Positions 20,829 to 31,052 of a stretch of 64,000 nucleotides of DNA are shown here, piece by piece. Position 1 is the stretch's first letter; each line of letters starts with the position of its first letter. Source of the DNA: Pectobacterium betavasculorum (lineage in GTDB: Bacteria; Pseudomonadota; Gammaproteobacteria; Enterobacterales; Enterobacteriaceae); assembly GCF_000749845.1 (NCBI RefSeq), contig NZ_JQHM01000001.1, positions 1,550,001 to 1,614,000 on the forward strand, in the 5' to 3' direction. The position numbers and the translations under genes are program-made. The notes under the pieces were generated by a model, which saw only the letters and a program-made list of their open reading frames with translations, made no database searches and had not been told where the DNA came from.

Positions 20829-23393
20829 TTAGCTTTTGATATGCACTGCGGGAAGTTTTTGGTAAGACTCAACCCACGCCGCATATGCTTCCGGTTTTTG
20901 CCACACATGGTAGTGCAAGCGCGAGATCGTAACAGGATCGCTAAGCAGTGCCAGGCGCTGATTATTGCTCACCTCTTCCGGTTTACGATTCAAGGCATCA
21001 CGTACATTCTGCTCACGCACATCTTCAATCGCTCGACTGAAACGATGTCGCGCCGTCGCCATTGCGCTGGCAAGGGCATTAACAGACGGATCAAAGACAG
21101 CCTGCATAAAGCCGTTATCGAGTCTACGCTGGTGGTTCAATCGGCAATACTCATCCGTAGCGACCAGTTCACGCGGCGGATTGAACTCTTCCGGTATCAT
21201 CAGCAGCTTCGCACGCTTACAACCCAGTCCCAATGCTGCACGGCTTGAATAAACCGACACAAACGGTGACAAAATCAGGGAGAAGACAATCGGCGACAGC
21301 CACCACAAGAAGCGCAGATCCAGCCATGCCATACCAATCGCCCAAACCAGCCCCAGAATCAACTGAGAACCGTGGCGCACAAATGCCTCGCTCCATGGTG
21401 TCGCATCATCGTCACGCTGTGGAGAATTCCACTGTACTGACCAGCCGAGGAACGCGCTGACAACAAACACCGTGTGAAACAACATACGAACCGGTGCCAA
21501 CAGAACTGAGAATAACATTTCCAGCAACAGGGAAAGGAATACCCGGAAAACACCACCGTACTCTTTTGCCCCTTTCGCCCAAACCAGAATTACGCTCAAC
21601 AATTTTGGTAAGAACAGCAACACCAATGTCGTTGAGAAGAGAGCGATAGCCAGTTCCGGCCGCCACTGTGGCCAGACGGGGAACAGTTGTCGTGGCTGCA
21701 AGAAGTACTGGGGTTCCATCAGCGTATGCACAACCTGCAACGCGGTAGAGAGCACCAGGAACATAAACCACAACGGTGCAGACAGATAAGACATCACGCC
21801 AGTAAGGAACACAGCACGATGAACCGGATGCATGCCTTTAACCAGGAACAGCCGGAAGTTCATCAGGTTACCATGGCACCAGCGGCGGTCACGTTTCAGT
21901 TCATCCAACAGGTTAGGCGGCAGCTCTTCATAACTTCCAGGGAGATCATAGGCAATCCACACGCCCCACCCTGCACGACGCATCAGCGCTGCTTCAACGA
22001 AGTCGTGAGAAAGAATCGCACCCGCGAACGAACCTTCACCCGGCAGCGGTGCCAGTGCACAGTGCTCGATGAACGGTTTAACACGAATAATCGCGTTATG
22101 CCCCCAGTAATGCGACTCACCCAACTGCCAAAAATGCAGGCCCGCGGTGAACAGCGGACCATAAACACGCGTCGCAAACTGCTGACAGCGCGCATACAGA
22201 GTATCCATGCCAGAAGCTTTCGGAGAAGACTGGATGATACCAGCGTTCGGGTTCGCTTCCATCAGCCTGACCAAAGACGTCAGACATTCGCCACTCATCA
22301 CGCTATCGGCATCCAGAATCACCATGTAGCTATACTGGTTACCCCAGCGACGGCAGAAATCATCGATATTGCCGCTCTTACGTTTGACGCGGCGACGGCG
22401 ACGGCGATAAAAAATGTGCCCTGCGCCACCAACATCACGGCACAGTTCCATCCAGGCTTTTTGCTCTGCTACACAGATATCGGGATCGTTACTGTCGCTC
22501 AGAACGTAAATATCAAAATGCTCAAGATTACCCGTCGCTTCAACCGATTCATACGTCGCCCGTAATCCCGCAAACACACGTTCTACGTCTTCGTTACAGA
22601 TCGGCATAATTAATGCCGTGCGGTGCTCAGGATTCAGGGCCTCGTCACCAACTGTCGTGGAAGAGATACTGTATTTATCTCGACCAATAAGCAGTTGCAG
22701 GAACCCCATCAGCGCAGTCCAGAACCCGGCCGATACCCAGCAGAACAACACCGCAAACAAAACAAGTATCCCGCTTTGCAGCACGTAAGGCAGCAACTGC
22801 ATCAACGAACGCGTCCAAGGCTGCCCCGCCATTTCAAACGGATCGATCAGCGCCCACCCCTGATAAGGCAGGATGGTTTTCATGTACCACGTTGCGATCG
22901 CGGTCTGGAACAACGTCAACGCCAGCAGAATATAGCGACGGATTGTTCCCACCAGACGCCAGCGGTTCTCGGAAATTTTCTCTTCCGGGCTGTAATGAGG
23001 GCGAGGCGGTACGGTTCGTCCTAGCAAACTTTCCCACCAGCGAATCAATGGGTTCGTCCGCCAAACATCAGGGAACATCGAGGCGCGGGTAATGACGGGC
23101 ATCGCTTTTAATGCCGTCCGCCCTTCTCTGTCTGTACCGAGTTGCTTACCGTTGTCCAGACCATCAGCCCAGGCCATTTCAAGACGTGCCTGCACGGAAT
23201 GCAACGCTGCATCGTCTTCGGCCTGAACCTTAACCTGATTACTTTCCTGCTCGCTACCTTCAGACAGAGCCTGATGCAAAACGGCCTGATCGTTCCAGGC
23301 CGCTTGCGGTAATTTTTCGCGAAGAACCTCTGCCTGCTCGGCAGGCAGAGGTAGTTTCTCAATATAATCGAGAGAAGAAGTTGACTTATTCAT
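20829..23393 (-). CDS. opgH: Osmoregulated periplasmic glucan glucosyltransferase OpgH (MdoH)
   Basis: Inner-membrane GT2 enzyme that polymerises beta-1,2-glucose from UDP-glucose and passes the chain to the periplasm; in E. coli it also slows FtsZ assembly when UDP-glucose is high. The 854 residues have a long cytoplasmic N-terminus, two membrane segments (about 140-220), the GT2 domain with [11 protein letters not shown] and RDRRWCHGN (the QxxRW-type motif), and several C-terminal membrane segments. Its start overlaps the opgG stop by 8 bases, so translation is probably coupled. Confidence 0.95.
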   Translation of the reverse strand: MNKSTSSLDYIEKLPLPAEQAEVLREKLPQAAWNDQAVLHQALSEGSEQESNQVKVQAEDDAALHSVQARLEMAWADGLDNGKQLGTDREGRTALKAMPVITRASMFPDVWRTNPLIRWWESLLGRTVPPRPHYSPEEKISENRWRLVGTIRRYILLALTLFQTAIATWYMKTILPYQGWALIDPFEMAGQPWTRSLMQLLPYVLQSGILVLFAVLFCWVSAGFWTALMGFLQLLIGRDKYSISSTTVGDEALNPEHRTALIMPICNEDVERVFAGLRATYESVEATGNLEHFDIYVLSDSNDPDICVAEQKAWMELCRDVGGAGHIFYRRRRRRVKRKSGNIDDFCRRWGNQYSYMVILDADSVMSGECLTSLVRLMEANPNAGIIQSSPKASGMDTLYARCQQFATRVYGPLFTAGLHFWQLGESHYWGHNAIIRVKPFIEHCALAPLPGEGSFAGAILSHDFVEAALMRRAGWGVWIAYDLPGSYEELPPNLLDELKRDRRWCHGNLMNFRLFLVKGMHPVHRAVFLTGVMSYLSAPLWFMFLVLSTALQVVHTLMEPQYFLQPRQLFPVWPQWRPELAIALFSTTLVLLFLPKLLSVILVWAKGAKEYGGVFRVFLSLLLEMLFSVLLAPVRMLFHTVFVVSAFLGWSVQWNSPQRDDDATPWSEAFVRHGSQLILGLVWAIGMAWLDLRFLWWLSPIVFSLILSPFVSVYSSRAALGLGCKRAKLLMIPEEFNPPRELVATDEYCRLNHQRRLDNGFMQAVFDPSVNALASAMATARHRFSRAIEDVREQNVRDALNRKPEEVSNNQRLALLSDPVTISRLHYHVWQKPEAYAAWVESYQKLPAVHIKS

Positions 23394-24954
23394 TAGCAGG
23401 TAGCTGATTGCTCCAGGTTTCAGTCAATGTCGTCTCGCCATTAACCAACGCAGCTCTCATTTCAGTCGGCTGTTTCGCATCTTTCACACGCACACGCAGC
23501 GTCAGACGCCAACCATGAGTTACTGGGTTATAGCGAACATTATTTTCTACAATCTCGCCGTTATCGCCAATGCTGGCCTGAGAGGCTACCGGAGCGTTCT
23601 CATCCAACTCTTTCAAATTCGGTCCAATGAAGTCAACAATATAAGCGATCGTGCCATCGGGCTGGCGGATCAAGTTTGATTGTTTAACATCACCGGCAGA
23701 ACGCCGAGTCTGTTGGACATAAGCAATATTCGGGGAATGTAATTGATCTTCATCGCGCGTAAAGTGCAGACGATATTTAACATCCAGAGGTTTGCCCGTT
23801 TCTGGCAACACATCAGGCGTCCAGAAAGCAACGATGTTGTCGTTGGTTTCATCTGCGGTAGGGATTTCAACCAGCTCAACCTTCCCTTTACCCCACTCGC
23901 CTTTCGGCTCAATCCACCCGCTTGGACGCAGATCGTAACGGTCGTCAAGATCTTCATAGGCAGTAAAATCACGTCCACGTTGCAGTAGACCAAATCCTTT
24001 CGGATTTTCTACCGCATAAGTGCTCACTGACAGGTGCTTAGGATTATTCAGCGGACGCCAAATCCATTCACCATTACCAGCATGAATTGACAGCCCGTTA
24101 GAATCGTTCAATGCCGGACGATAATTTAGCGTCGGAGACGGCTGGTTCGGCCCGAACAGATACATACTGGTCAGCGGCGCAATACCCAGTTTGCCCACTT
24201 TATCACGCAGGAAGACTTTAGCCTGAACGTCTACTACGCTGTCACGCCCCGGATAAACGGTAAAGCGGTAAGCACCGGCGGCCCGCGCAGAATCCAGCAG
24301 CGCATAAATAACCAGATGTTTATCATTTGGTTTTGGGCGTTCAATCCAGAACTCACGGAAACGAGGGAATTCTTCACCGGAAGGCAACGCAGTATCGATA
24401 GCCAGACCACGGGCAGACAAGCCATAAATCTGGCCTTTTCCTACCACACGGAAGTAGCTGGCGCCCAGCATACTGACAATTTCATCGTTCTTATCGGCTT
24501 TATTGATCGGATAGAGAACTTTAAAACCGGCAAAGCCGAGATTTTTAACGGCTTCAGGATCGTGGTTAACGGAACCAAAATCAAAATACTCAGGAGAGTA
24601 TTTAATCTCATCAACCGTTGTCGCCGTGACTTCATTAATTTTCACCGGGGTATCGAAATACATCCCCTGATGGTAAAACTGGAGCTTGAATGGCGTCTGT
24701 ACATTATTCCAGTACGACTTATCGTTATTGAAACGAATTTGCTGATAGTCCGCAAATTTCATATCACGGAATTGCGCGGGAAGATTACTTTTCGGCGCTT
24801 CAAAACCCTTTTGTGCCAGCTTTTCAGCCTGCTGCGCTACATCATCAATAGAAAATGCCCAAGCAGGCACTGCGCTTACAGACAGCATAATGGCGGCTGA
24901 CAGCAAGCTAAGGCTAGCAACCCGCTGTTTAAACCCAAATTTATTATCCAGCAC
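23386..24954 (-). CDS. opgG: Periplasmic glucan biosynthesis protein OpgG (MdoG)
   Basis: Periplasmic protein needed for the backbone and branching of osmoregulated glucans, which in soft-rot bacteria are important for virulence. The 522-residue precursor has a signal peptide ending AWA before [13 protein letters not shown]. The rest aligns with E. coli MdoG, including [18 protein letters not shown] and [18 protein letters not shown]. The start is a GTG at 24954 with a purine-rich GGGGGAG very close upstream; the exact start is less certain than the frame. Confidence 0.93.
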   Translation of the reverse strand: MLDNKFGFKQRVASLSLLSAAIMLSVSAVPAWAFSIDDVAQQAEKLAQKGFEAPKSNLPAQFRDMKFADYQQIRFNNDKSYWNNVQTPFKLQFYHQGMYFDTPVKINEVTATTVDEIKYSPEYFDFGSVNHDPEAVKNLGFAGFKVLYPINKADKNDEIVSMLGASYFRVVGKGQIYGLSARGLAIDTALPSGEEFPRFREFWIERPKPNDKHLVIYALLDSARAAGAYRFTVYPGRDSVVDVQAKVFLRDKVGKLGIAPLTSMYLFGPNQPSPTLNYRPALNDSNGLSIHAGNGEWIWRPLNNPKHLSVSTYAVENPKGFGLLQRGRDFTAYEDLDDRYDLRPSGWIEPKGEWGKGKVELVEIPTADETNDNIVAFWTPDVLPETGKPLDVKYRLHFTRDEDQLHSPNIAYVQQTRRSAGDVKQSNLIRQPDGTIAYIVDFIGPNLKELDENAPVASQASIGDNGEIVENNVRYNPVTHGWRLTLRVRVKDAKQPTEMRAALVNGETTLTETWSNQLPANE

Positions 24955-25331
24955 AGCTCCCCCTGTTGGTGTGCTTCAATCAACTAAAATCCATATTAAT
25001 GGATAAGTTAGCTTTCCTACAACTTGATAAAGATATTGTTCATCATAATAGGTCAGCGTTTAAACAACGAGAACGCTGAAGCATGATAAACCGGGTTGTA
25101 AAAATGGAAAACAGCCACGGACTATAGCGAATATCGGCCTGCACGGGCGTAGGATTATTCCGTTTACGCCCACACCGTTTCCCATTGCCACACCCACAAA
25201 AGGTCTGACGAACAGTGACATTGGTTCCCATACCGCTTGAAGTATGGCGTGTATAAAGATTTGTGTCACAATGCAGGGGCAAGTAAAGTACACTCCCAGA
25301 CTGAACCCAGTATTGTTGAATTAAGACTGCT
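24955..25331. other. Divergent opgG / DUF2946 intergenic region
   Basis: 377 bases between the minus-strand opgG and a plus-strand gene, with an AT-rich half near opgG and a GC-richer half. It should hold both promoters. The opgC succinyltransferase found divergent from opgG in E. coli is not here. Confidence 0.55.
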
Positions 25332-25826
25332 ATGCTTTTGTCCGCATTACGACGGCGAAGTTTCCCAGCCTGGGTTGGCATCTTCGCTATTTTGACCATC
25401 TTCATTGCCCCGGTGATTTCACAAACACGTGTGCTTCACGAGCATGGGCTTTATGACGATGGTACCGCTACAAACAGTGCGGCCACCACACATCGTTCTA
25501 CTCGTGCTATCGCGCATGATACAACTGCACACGCCGATCACAACGGCAGTATAGCGGAACCACACTATAATCCTACCGCTCGCGTGATGCCTGGGCATCA
25601 CGCGACGCAATTACACCATTCTCCCTCATCGCCATCCATGATGATGGATCATGCTGCGTGTGGCTACTGTGTACTTTTTTCGTATACGCCAGCGCTGTTC
25701 GCAACTGGCTCCCTCAATCTCATACTGACGTCATCGTTATCTAAAGCGTTGGTTATTCATTTTGTTTCTCGTATTGTCCTGCCTGAACGTTATGCCTCTC
25801 CTGTAGTACGCGCGCCGCCTTTCTGA
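25332..25826 (+). CDS. DUF2946 family His-rich membrane or exported protein
   Basis: The 164-residue product has an N-terminal hydrophobic segment (about 12-30), then a stretch dense in His (HDTTAHADHNG, MPGHHATQLHH, MMMDHAACGYCVLFS) and a second hydrophobic segment. The DHAACGYC motif and the C-terminal ARAPP-like end (VRAPPF) are typical of DUF2946, which usually neighbours copper or iron genes. Its function is unknown; metal binding is an inference from His, Met and Cys. It precedes the PepSY gene by about 100 bases. Confidence 0.8.
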   Translation: MLLSALRRRSFPAWVGIFAILTIFIAPVISQTRVLHEHGLYDDGTATNSAATTHRSTRAIAHDTTAHADHNGSIAEPHYNPTARVMPGHHATQLHHSPSSPSMMMDHAACGYCVLFSYTPALFATGSLNLILTSSLSKALVIHFVSRIVLPERYASPVVRAPPF

Positions 25827-25927
25827 ATTATGCAGCATCATGCCTGCGGGCATTTATAACGCATCGCGCTATATCCTTTTCGGTATGGCGTTCGATCATT
25901 TTTTGCTAAATGATTTCAGAGGGTTTT

Positions 25928-27445
25928 ATGTCACACCCTAATCAGGCATCGGCCACCACTGCTGCCTCCGGCACACGTCCAGCCAGAGAAACTGCGCGCG
26001 ATAGCGGCGCATTGGATAAAGTATCGCCACGCACCGCTATTGTTGCTCTGTTCATCCGGCTTCATTTCTACATCGGTATTTTTGTCGGTCCTTTTATCTT
26101 CGTCGCTGCCCTGACAGGAACGCTGTACGTCCTGACACCGCAGATTGAAAACCATCTGTATTCGCACCAGCTTTTCACTGAAAGCCAAGGCACGCCGCAT
26201 TCACTGGCTGAACAAATTCGATCTGCTCAGGCAGGTCTCATTCACCATCAGGATGCAAAACTGCTTGCGATACGCCCTGCGTCCACCGCAGGAGAAACCA
26301 CTCGCGTCATGTTTGCCCTGCCGGAGTTAGGGCCGTCAGAAAGCCGCGCTGTTTTCGTCGATCCCGTTTCGCTGGAAAATCGTGGCAGTGAGATTGTTTA
26401 CGGCACCAGCGGCATCCTGCCATTTCGTACCTGGCTTGATTATCTGCACCGCGGGCTGCTGTTAGGCGATGTCGGGCGTAATTACAGCGAGCTGGCAGCG
26501 TCCTGGCTGTGGGTCGCTGCACTGGGCGGTGTTGTCATCTGGTGGTCAACCCGGCATATGTCGTCCGCAACCCGGCGGCGGAAATTGAAAAATAGCCAGA
26601 CGACGGCAGCAAAAACACAGCGACTGCGCCACTGGCACGCCACGATGGGGCTCAGCCTTATACTTGGTTTGCTATTCTTCTCCGCGACAGGATTAACCTG
26701 GTCGCAGTGGGCAGGCAGCAACATTTCTGTCGCACGCACCGCGTTAGGGTGGCAAACGCCATCGGTGAAAACGCAATTGCCTACACCGATGTCTAACCAC
26801 GATATGATGCACAGTCATGACATGGCGATGGATGAACACGCCGAGCACCACGCGCCAATGCCAATGGAGGATATCGAAACCTATTCGCCAACGTTATTTG
26901 ATGAGGTGCTGACTGCCGCACGTCATGCGGGTATCGATGCCAGTAAGATCGAAATTCGTCCTGCAACCAGGCCACACCGCGCCTGGACTGTCAGTGAGAT
27001 CGATCGATCCTGGCCAACTCAGGTTGATGCCGTGTCGGTTAATCCAGATACGCTGGAGATTGTGGACAAAACCGATTTCAACACCTTTCCGCTCGCCGCC
27101 AAACTCACCCGTTGGGGGGTGGATGCGCACATGGGCGTGTTATTCGGTTTGCCCAATCAATTGATTCTCGCAGCATTTGGCCTTGGACTCTGTGCGATGA
27201 TCGGATGGGGCTATCGGATGTGGTGGATTCGTCGTCCAAAAACTCGTCATGACGTAAATCCGGTCAATACGCTGACAGCGGCATTGCTGCTGATTCCTGC
27301 CTTTCACCGGATTCTCATTGCGCTCATTACGCTGCTGCTGGCAGTGAGTTTACCCGTTATGGGAATCAGTCTGCTCATCTTCCTGCTGATTGACGTTGTC
27401 CGGTGGTATATGAGCCAGCCCAGACAGGCTATCGCCAAAAACTAA
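25928..27445 (+). CDS. PepSY-associated TM (PiuB-like) membrane protein
   Basis: The 505-residue inner-membrane protein has the PepSY_TM plan: an N-terminal TM segment (FYIGIFVGPFIFVAALTGTLYVL), two periplasmic PepSY-type parts, a middle TM pair, and three TM segments at the C-terminus. A His/Met-rich insert (HDMMHSHDMAMDEHAEHH) sits between the middle TM and the second PepSY part. Relatives reduce or transport iron or copper siderophore complexes; the His/Met insert favours copper here, by inference. ATG 25928 follows GAGGG at 4 bases. Confidence 0.82.
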   Translation: MSHPNQASATTAASGTRPARETARDSGALDKVSPRTAIVALFIRLHFYIGIFVGPFIFVAALTGTLYVLTPQIENHLYSHQLFTESQGTPHSLAEQIRSAQAGLIHHQDAKLLAIRPASTAGETTRVMFALPELGPSESRAVFVDPVSLENRGSEIVYGTSGILPFRTWLDYLHRGLLLGDVGRNYSELAASWLWVAALGGVVIWWSTRHMSSATRRRKLKNSQTTAAKTQRLRHWHATMGLSLILGLLFFSATGLTWSQWAGSNISVARTALGWQTPSVKTQLPTPMSNHDMMHSHDMAMDEHAEHHAPMPMEDIETYSPTLFDEVLTAARHAGIDASKIEIRPATRPHRAWTVSEIDRSWPTQVDAVSVNPDTLEIVDKTDFNTFPLAAKLTRWGVDAHMGVLFGLPNQLILAAFGLGLCAMIGWGYRMWWIRRPKTRHDVNPVNTLTAALLLIPAFHRILIALITLLLAVSLPVMGISLLIFLLIDVVRWYMSQPRQAIAKN

Positions 27446-27466
27446 TTTCCTCACTGCCATCACAGC

Positions 27467-27499
27467 AAAAAACCGCCATTGTGCAACACAATGGCGGTT
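27467..27499 (-). terminator. Terminator of the chemoreceptor gene
   Basis: AACCGCCATTGTG and CACAATGGCGGTT make a 13-bp stem with a 3-base loop. The T run lies on the minus strand, pointing to the minus-strand chemoreceptor gene ending at 27530. Confidence 0.85.
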
Positions 27500-27529
27500 A
27501 ATCAACAACACACGATTAGCGATAAAAGG

Positions 27530-29197
27530 TTAGAACGTCGTCCAGTCCGCCAATTCACCTTTAGCAGACGTTTTTTCTGCACGACTATTTTTAGGTCCAG
27601 CCAGCGCAGGTGTTTCCATTTTCCTATTTTTTAACACAGCATTTTTATAAGATGAGCCGAGGTTGAATACGCTAACCGTCCGCGCAAGGCTATCAGCCTG
27701 ATCCTGTAAAGAGAGAGCAGCCGCTGCGGATTCTTCAACTAGCGCTGCGTTTTGCTGAGTTGTGGTATCGATCTGTCCGACAGCCAGATTAATCTGGTTG
27801 ATCCCATCACTTTGCTCACGGCTGGCCTGTGCAATTTCGTTGATGATTCCCGTTACCCCCTCTACGTTTGTCACCAGTGAATTCATCGTGACGCCGGTTT
27901 CTTCTACCAGCCCCATACCGTCCTGTACTTTCTTGAACGAGTCGTCGATCAGTTCTTTGATTTCTTTTGCCGCCGTAGCGCTTCGCTGAGCCAGCGCTCG
28001 GACCTCACTGGCGACGACAGCAAATCCTCGACCCTGTTCACCAGCACGCGCGGCCTCAACGGCCGCATTCAGCGCCAGGATATTGGTTTGGAAAGCAATT
28101 CCATCAATCACGCCGATAATTTCCGCCATACGCTGTGACGAAGCGCGGATACCGCGCATTTCCTGCGTTACCGTTTCCATCATCGCGCCGCTTTTCTTCA
28201 CCGTTTCAGACGCGCTGGCAGCAAGGTCTGTCGCCTGACTCGTATTATCCGCGGTATTTCTTATCGTTGACGTCAGTTGTTCCATTGATGACGCCGTTTC
28301 TTCCAGTGAGCTAGCCTGCTCTTCCGTTCTGGCTGATAAATCCTGATTCCCCGCTGCAATTTGCGAGGCTGCACTGGAGATCGTTTCTGCACCGTCACGC
28401 ACCTGGCTGACAATTTCTCTCAGGCTACCATTCATATTATTCAAGGCAGATAACAATTGACCCGTTTCATCTTTGCGATCGGTATAAATTTCAGAGGTCA
28501 GATCGCCTTTCGCGACATTTTCTGCAACACCCAGAGCTTCTTTTAGCGGTTGGGTTACGCTGCGGGTGATCAATAACGCAATAATCAACCCAGCCAGTGC
28601 ACTGATTAAAATGATCGTTGCGAGCACCATCAGTGCATTTTTATAACTGTCACTCACTTCTTGAGCGGAGGATGACATTTTATCATCCTGTATATCGATG
28701 AATTCGTTGACTTTACTAGTATATTTCGCCTGAGTCACACGCGTTACGTTGAAGTATTCTTCAGCAGCGGCGTCGGTATTCCCAGCCGAAATCAGTGAAG
28801 AGAGTTTATTCGCTGACCCAAGGAAATCGCGTCGGATGTCACCGATATCACGCAGTACAGCAACAGACTTACCGTCATTTACCGATTTATTTAAATACTC
28901 CATAAGTTCAGATATCTTTCCTGAACGCTCCTTGTTTAGCGCCAACTGTTTATTGATTTCACTTTCTGATTTGAGTAATAGCAACAATTGCTGATTATTG
29001 AGGTAACCATTCAACTCATCAATTAGCTTATTACTTTTGACGGTTAGTGGATAATTTTGAGAAACAATATCATCCATTTTTTCGTGAAAATCACTTAGCT
29101 TTGAAATTGCAACGCTGCCAATGATCAAAAGCATTAATACCAGAAAAGAAAACCCCGCTCCTAATCGATATCCTATACGCCAGTTGGATAAACCCAT
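27530..29197 (-). CDS. Methyl-accepting chemotaxis protein
   Basis: Transmembrane chemoreceptor that controls CheA. The 555 residues comprise TM1 (about 11-31), a periplasmic four-helix ligand domain (about 35-185), TM2 (about 188-210), HAMP (about 212-265) and a long cytoplasmic signalling coiled coil with the conserved hairpin tip GIAFQTNILALNAAVEAARAG. It ends in DWTTF, a pentapeptide like NWETF that tethers CheR and CheB. AAGGAG lies 6 bases before ATG 29197 and touches the alternative ATG 29203. The ligand cannot be read from the sequence. Confidence 0.94.
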   Translation of the reverse strand: MGLSNWRIGYRLGAGFSFLVLMLLIIGSVAISKLSDFHEKMDDIVSQNYPLTVKSNKLIDELNGYLNNQQLLLLLKSESEINKQLALNKERSGKISELMEYLNKSVNDGKSVAVLRDIGDIRRDFLGSANKLSSLISAGNTDAAAEEYFNVTRVTQAKYTSKVNEFIDIQDDKMSSSAQEVSDSYKNALMVLATIILISALAGLIIALLITRSVTQPLKEALGVAENVAKGDLTSEIYTDRKDETGQLLSALNNMNGSLREIVSQVRDGAETISSAASQIAAGNQDLSARTEEQASSLEETASSMEQLTSTIRNTADNTSQATDLAASASETVKKSGAMMETVTQEMRGIRASSQRMAEIIGVIDGIAFQTNILALNAAVEAARAGEQGRGFAVVASEVRALAQRSATAAKEIKELIDDSFKKVQDGMGLVEETGVTMNSLVTNVEGVTGIINEIAQASREQSDGINQINLAVGQIDTTTQQNAALVEESAAAALSLQDQADSLARTVSVFNLGSSYKNAVLKNRKMETPALAGPKNSRAEKTSAKGELADWTTF

Positions 29198-29624
29198 TAA
29201 CATCTCCTTAATTAATTTTTCCTATCTGCATAAATATATAATTTAAATAATCAATATTCATTCAACAAATACAGATAGCTCCAATAACTTTTCATAACAA
29301 AACTCACATATCAGGACAGATCATTTATATGCCCTGGTGAGAAACATAAACAATATGTAGGTAGAGATGTCCATAAAACTACTTCCACCGTGGCGCAGTA
29401 GAATTGGTCTAACCAGATACAGCGTGCGATACCAGACTTCTGCACAGACTGGCAGTAGAAAAAACGTCATCCTTTACCTCTCATCTTTCACTACACTTTC
29501 CCGTACCATAGTCTGACTGTTTACATTCCCATATCCTATAAAACTCAGGATAATTACCGCCACTAAAATTATGGTTTAATAGCCGCGGTAAGAACGAATA
29601 AAAATCAGAACACATTCTCCTTAC

Positions 29625-29647
29625 GCCGAAGGCGGTATCGGCTTTTT
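29625..29647 (+). terminator. Orphan plus-strand terminator
   Basis: GCCGA-AGGCGGTA-TCGGC then TTTTTG. No plus-strand protein gene lies upstream, so it may end a small RNA or be a relic. The stem is short. Confidence 0.4.
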
Positions 29648-29794
29648 GTAGATAATCTTTATATTTTCTAACTTATAACACCAATATCTATTTAATCGAT
29701 CATTTTGAAAAAATCTATCTATTTACGAGATATATGTATTTTAGAGAAATAAATATTATATTTAGGATGTGACAATGAAATCAAAAATAAAAAA

Positions 29795-29836
29795 AATCAC
29801 CCAGCCACCTTTTCATAAAAGTGGCTGGGTGATTTA
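29795..29836 (-). terminator. Terminator of the ribbon-helix-helix gene
   Basis: AATCACCCAGCCAC and GTGGCTGGGTGATT pair over 14 bp. A long T run lies on the minus strand, so it ends transcription from the gene at 29890-30171. Confidence 0.85.
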
Positions 29837-29889
29837 AGTTTTGTTATCTATTCTTTGGAACAATCAGAAAGTAAAAACACACTCCTGCA

Positions 29890-30171
29890 TTACTTTTTCT
29901 TGGAAGTCGCTTTGGATTTACCTTTAAGCAATTCCCGGAGTTTCTTAAGTTCTTTCTGCGTCAATGGCGCTTCTGCACCCACTTCTTCCGTACCCTGGCT
30001 ATCCACCGATTTAGAATACAGCTCAGAGGATTGGTGACTCTCATCAAAGCTTCTCAGCAGCCGGGCACTGACTTCTGCACTAAGAGATACTTCATTTTCC
30101 AGGGCAGCGGCTTTGATTTTTTCTTTCAACTCAGAGGAAATTTTCAGGGACAGGCTAGATATCTCACTCAT
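29890..30171 (-). CDS. Putative ribbon-helix-helix DNA-binding protein
   Basis: The 93-residue product begins SSLSLKISSELKEKIKAAAL, a beta strand plus helix, then NEVSLSAEVSARLLRSFDE as a second helix, the Arc/MetJ-type layout (about residues 5-42). The C-terminal half is Lys-rich (QKELKKLRELLKGKSKATSKKK). RHH proteins are often antitoxins or plasmid/phage repressors, but no partner gene is adjacent in frame. Function unknown. It has its own terminator. Confidence 0.7.
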   Translation of the reverse strand: MSEISSLSLKISSELKEKIKAAALENEVSLSAEVSARLLRSFDESHQSSELYSKSVDSQGTEEVGAEAPLTQKELKKLRELLKGKSKATSKKK

Positions 30172-30329
30172 TTTATTACCTTTCTCATGGGGTAAAATAG
30201 TAAGCTATGACAGCCAGCTTATAATGTCCATACTGAAATAAAAATTTAATATTTCTGTCACAAAAATAGTTTAATTAACTTCTTAGCGAAGAAGTTATTA
30301 TTCGGCTATTTTAATTTTCCTGCCAAATG

Positions 30330-30629
30330 TTATTTATTTCCATTTTTCATTCTCCAGTCGTCAATCATCATTCTGGTTACATCATCTTTGTAACAAATTG
30401 GCGAATAGCCTCCAACCCGGCTCCATGCGCTACGCTTACCGCACTTGCTACCATTACGCGCTGAATTATAAGGACATGGGCAATTACCGGAATAAGACGA
30501 AATCGATTCCTGAATAATCTTTTCTTTGATCTGCTCGTCAGAAATCCGAGAATTTTTCGCCATACTAGACGTAGAAACAGAAAGCAGAGCCATAGCACAT
30601 ACCATCGCAACAGCCAGCGTTGTTTTCAT
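30330..30629 (-). CDS. Small exported Cys-rich protein
   Basis: The 99-residue precursor has a clear signal peptide (MKTTLAVAMVCAMALLSVST, cut near SMA-K). The mature part holds NCPCPYNSARNGSKCGKRSAW followed by GGYSPICYKDDVT, a four-Cys pattern that recurs in small exported proteobacterial proteins of unknown function. Two disulphides are likely in the periplasm. It stands alone, 158 bases from the ribbon-helix-helix gene. Confidence 0.72.
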   Translation of the reverse strand: MKTTLAVAMVCAMALLSVSTSSMAKNSRISDEQIKEKIIQESISSYSGNCPCPYNSARNGSKCGKRSAWSRVGGYSPICYKDDVTRMMIDDWRMKNGNK

Positions 30630-30782
30630 ATCAAAAGCCTCACTTTAACCAGAGGATAATAACTGTAGTACAAAATACACGCAGCATTACGATGTATCAT
30701 GTCTGCCGCATGGGTTAAAAAATTGATCATAAAATATTAACAACATAAAATGCAGGCGCTTCGAGAATAAAAGGAAACAAAC

Positions 30783-30968
30783 GTGCCACATCACTCCTTC
30801 TGGGAACTCATTAAACTTACCTACATGAGCGGTTTTGTCGTTTCTCTGATCGTTACTTTCTTGTTAAGTAAAGACAAATCCCTGTTCATCCGATTCTTTG
30901 CTTCGTTAATAGTCGGTCTAACCTGGCCGTTGAGTTTTCCTGTCGTACTGCTGTTCTCCATTTTTTGA
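30783..30968 (+). CDS. GhoT/OrtT-family small membrane toxin
   Basis: The 61-residue protein has two hydrophobic helices (about 13-30 and 37-60) and the C-terminus LIVGLTWPLSFPVVLLFSIF, which closely resembles the E. coli GhoT/OrtT ending FLVGATWPMSFPVALLFSLF. These toxins depolarise the inner membrane and lower ATP and growth under stress. The start is a GTG at 30783 with AGGA 7 bases upstream; an ATG at 30825 would remove the first helix start. No GhoS antitoxin gene is adjacent, so it is OrtT-like, that is, orphan. Confidence 0.78.
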   Translation: MPHHSFWELIKLTYMSGFVVSLIVTFLLSKDKSLFIRFFASLIVGLTWPLSFPVVLLFSIF

Positions 30969-31052
30969 AGCCGTGTTTATCTTCAAGACAACATACTTTA
31001 TGACTCACATGCAGCAACGCCTATACTCGCCTTTTAGAGGAAAAGCCCCACG

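Larger units (their letters stand above)
29198..29889. other. Long AT-rich intergenic region upstream of the chemoreceptor
   Basis: About 690 bases with no supported protein gene. It holds an unassigned plus-strand terminator (29625-29647) and the terminator of the next minus-strand gene (29795-29836). The base composition is clearly more AT-rich than the flanking core genes. Confidence 0.6.

Noticed and set aside
25043..25405. Minus-strand open frame of 120 codons with Cys-rich middle (FCGCGNGKRCGRKR)
   Set aside because: It overlaps the start of the DUF2946 gene and has no family resemblance; likely a chance frame in the divergent promoter region.
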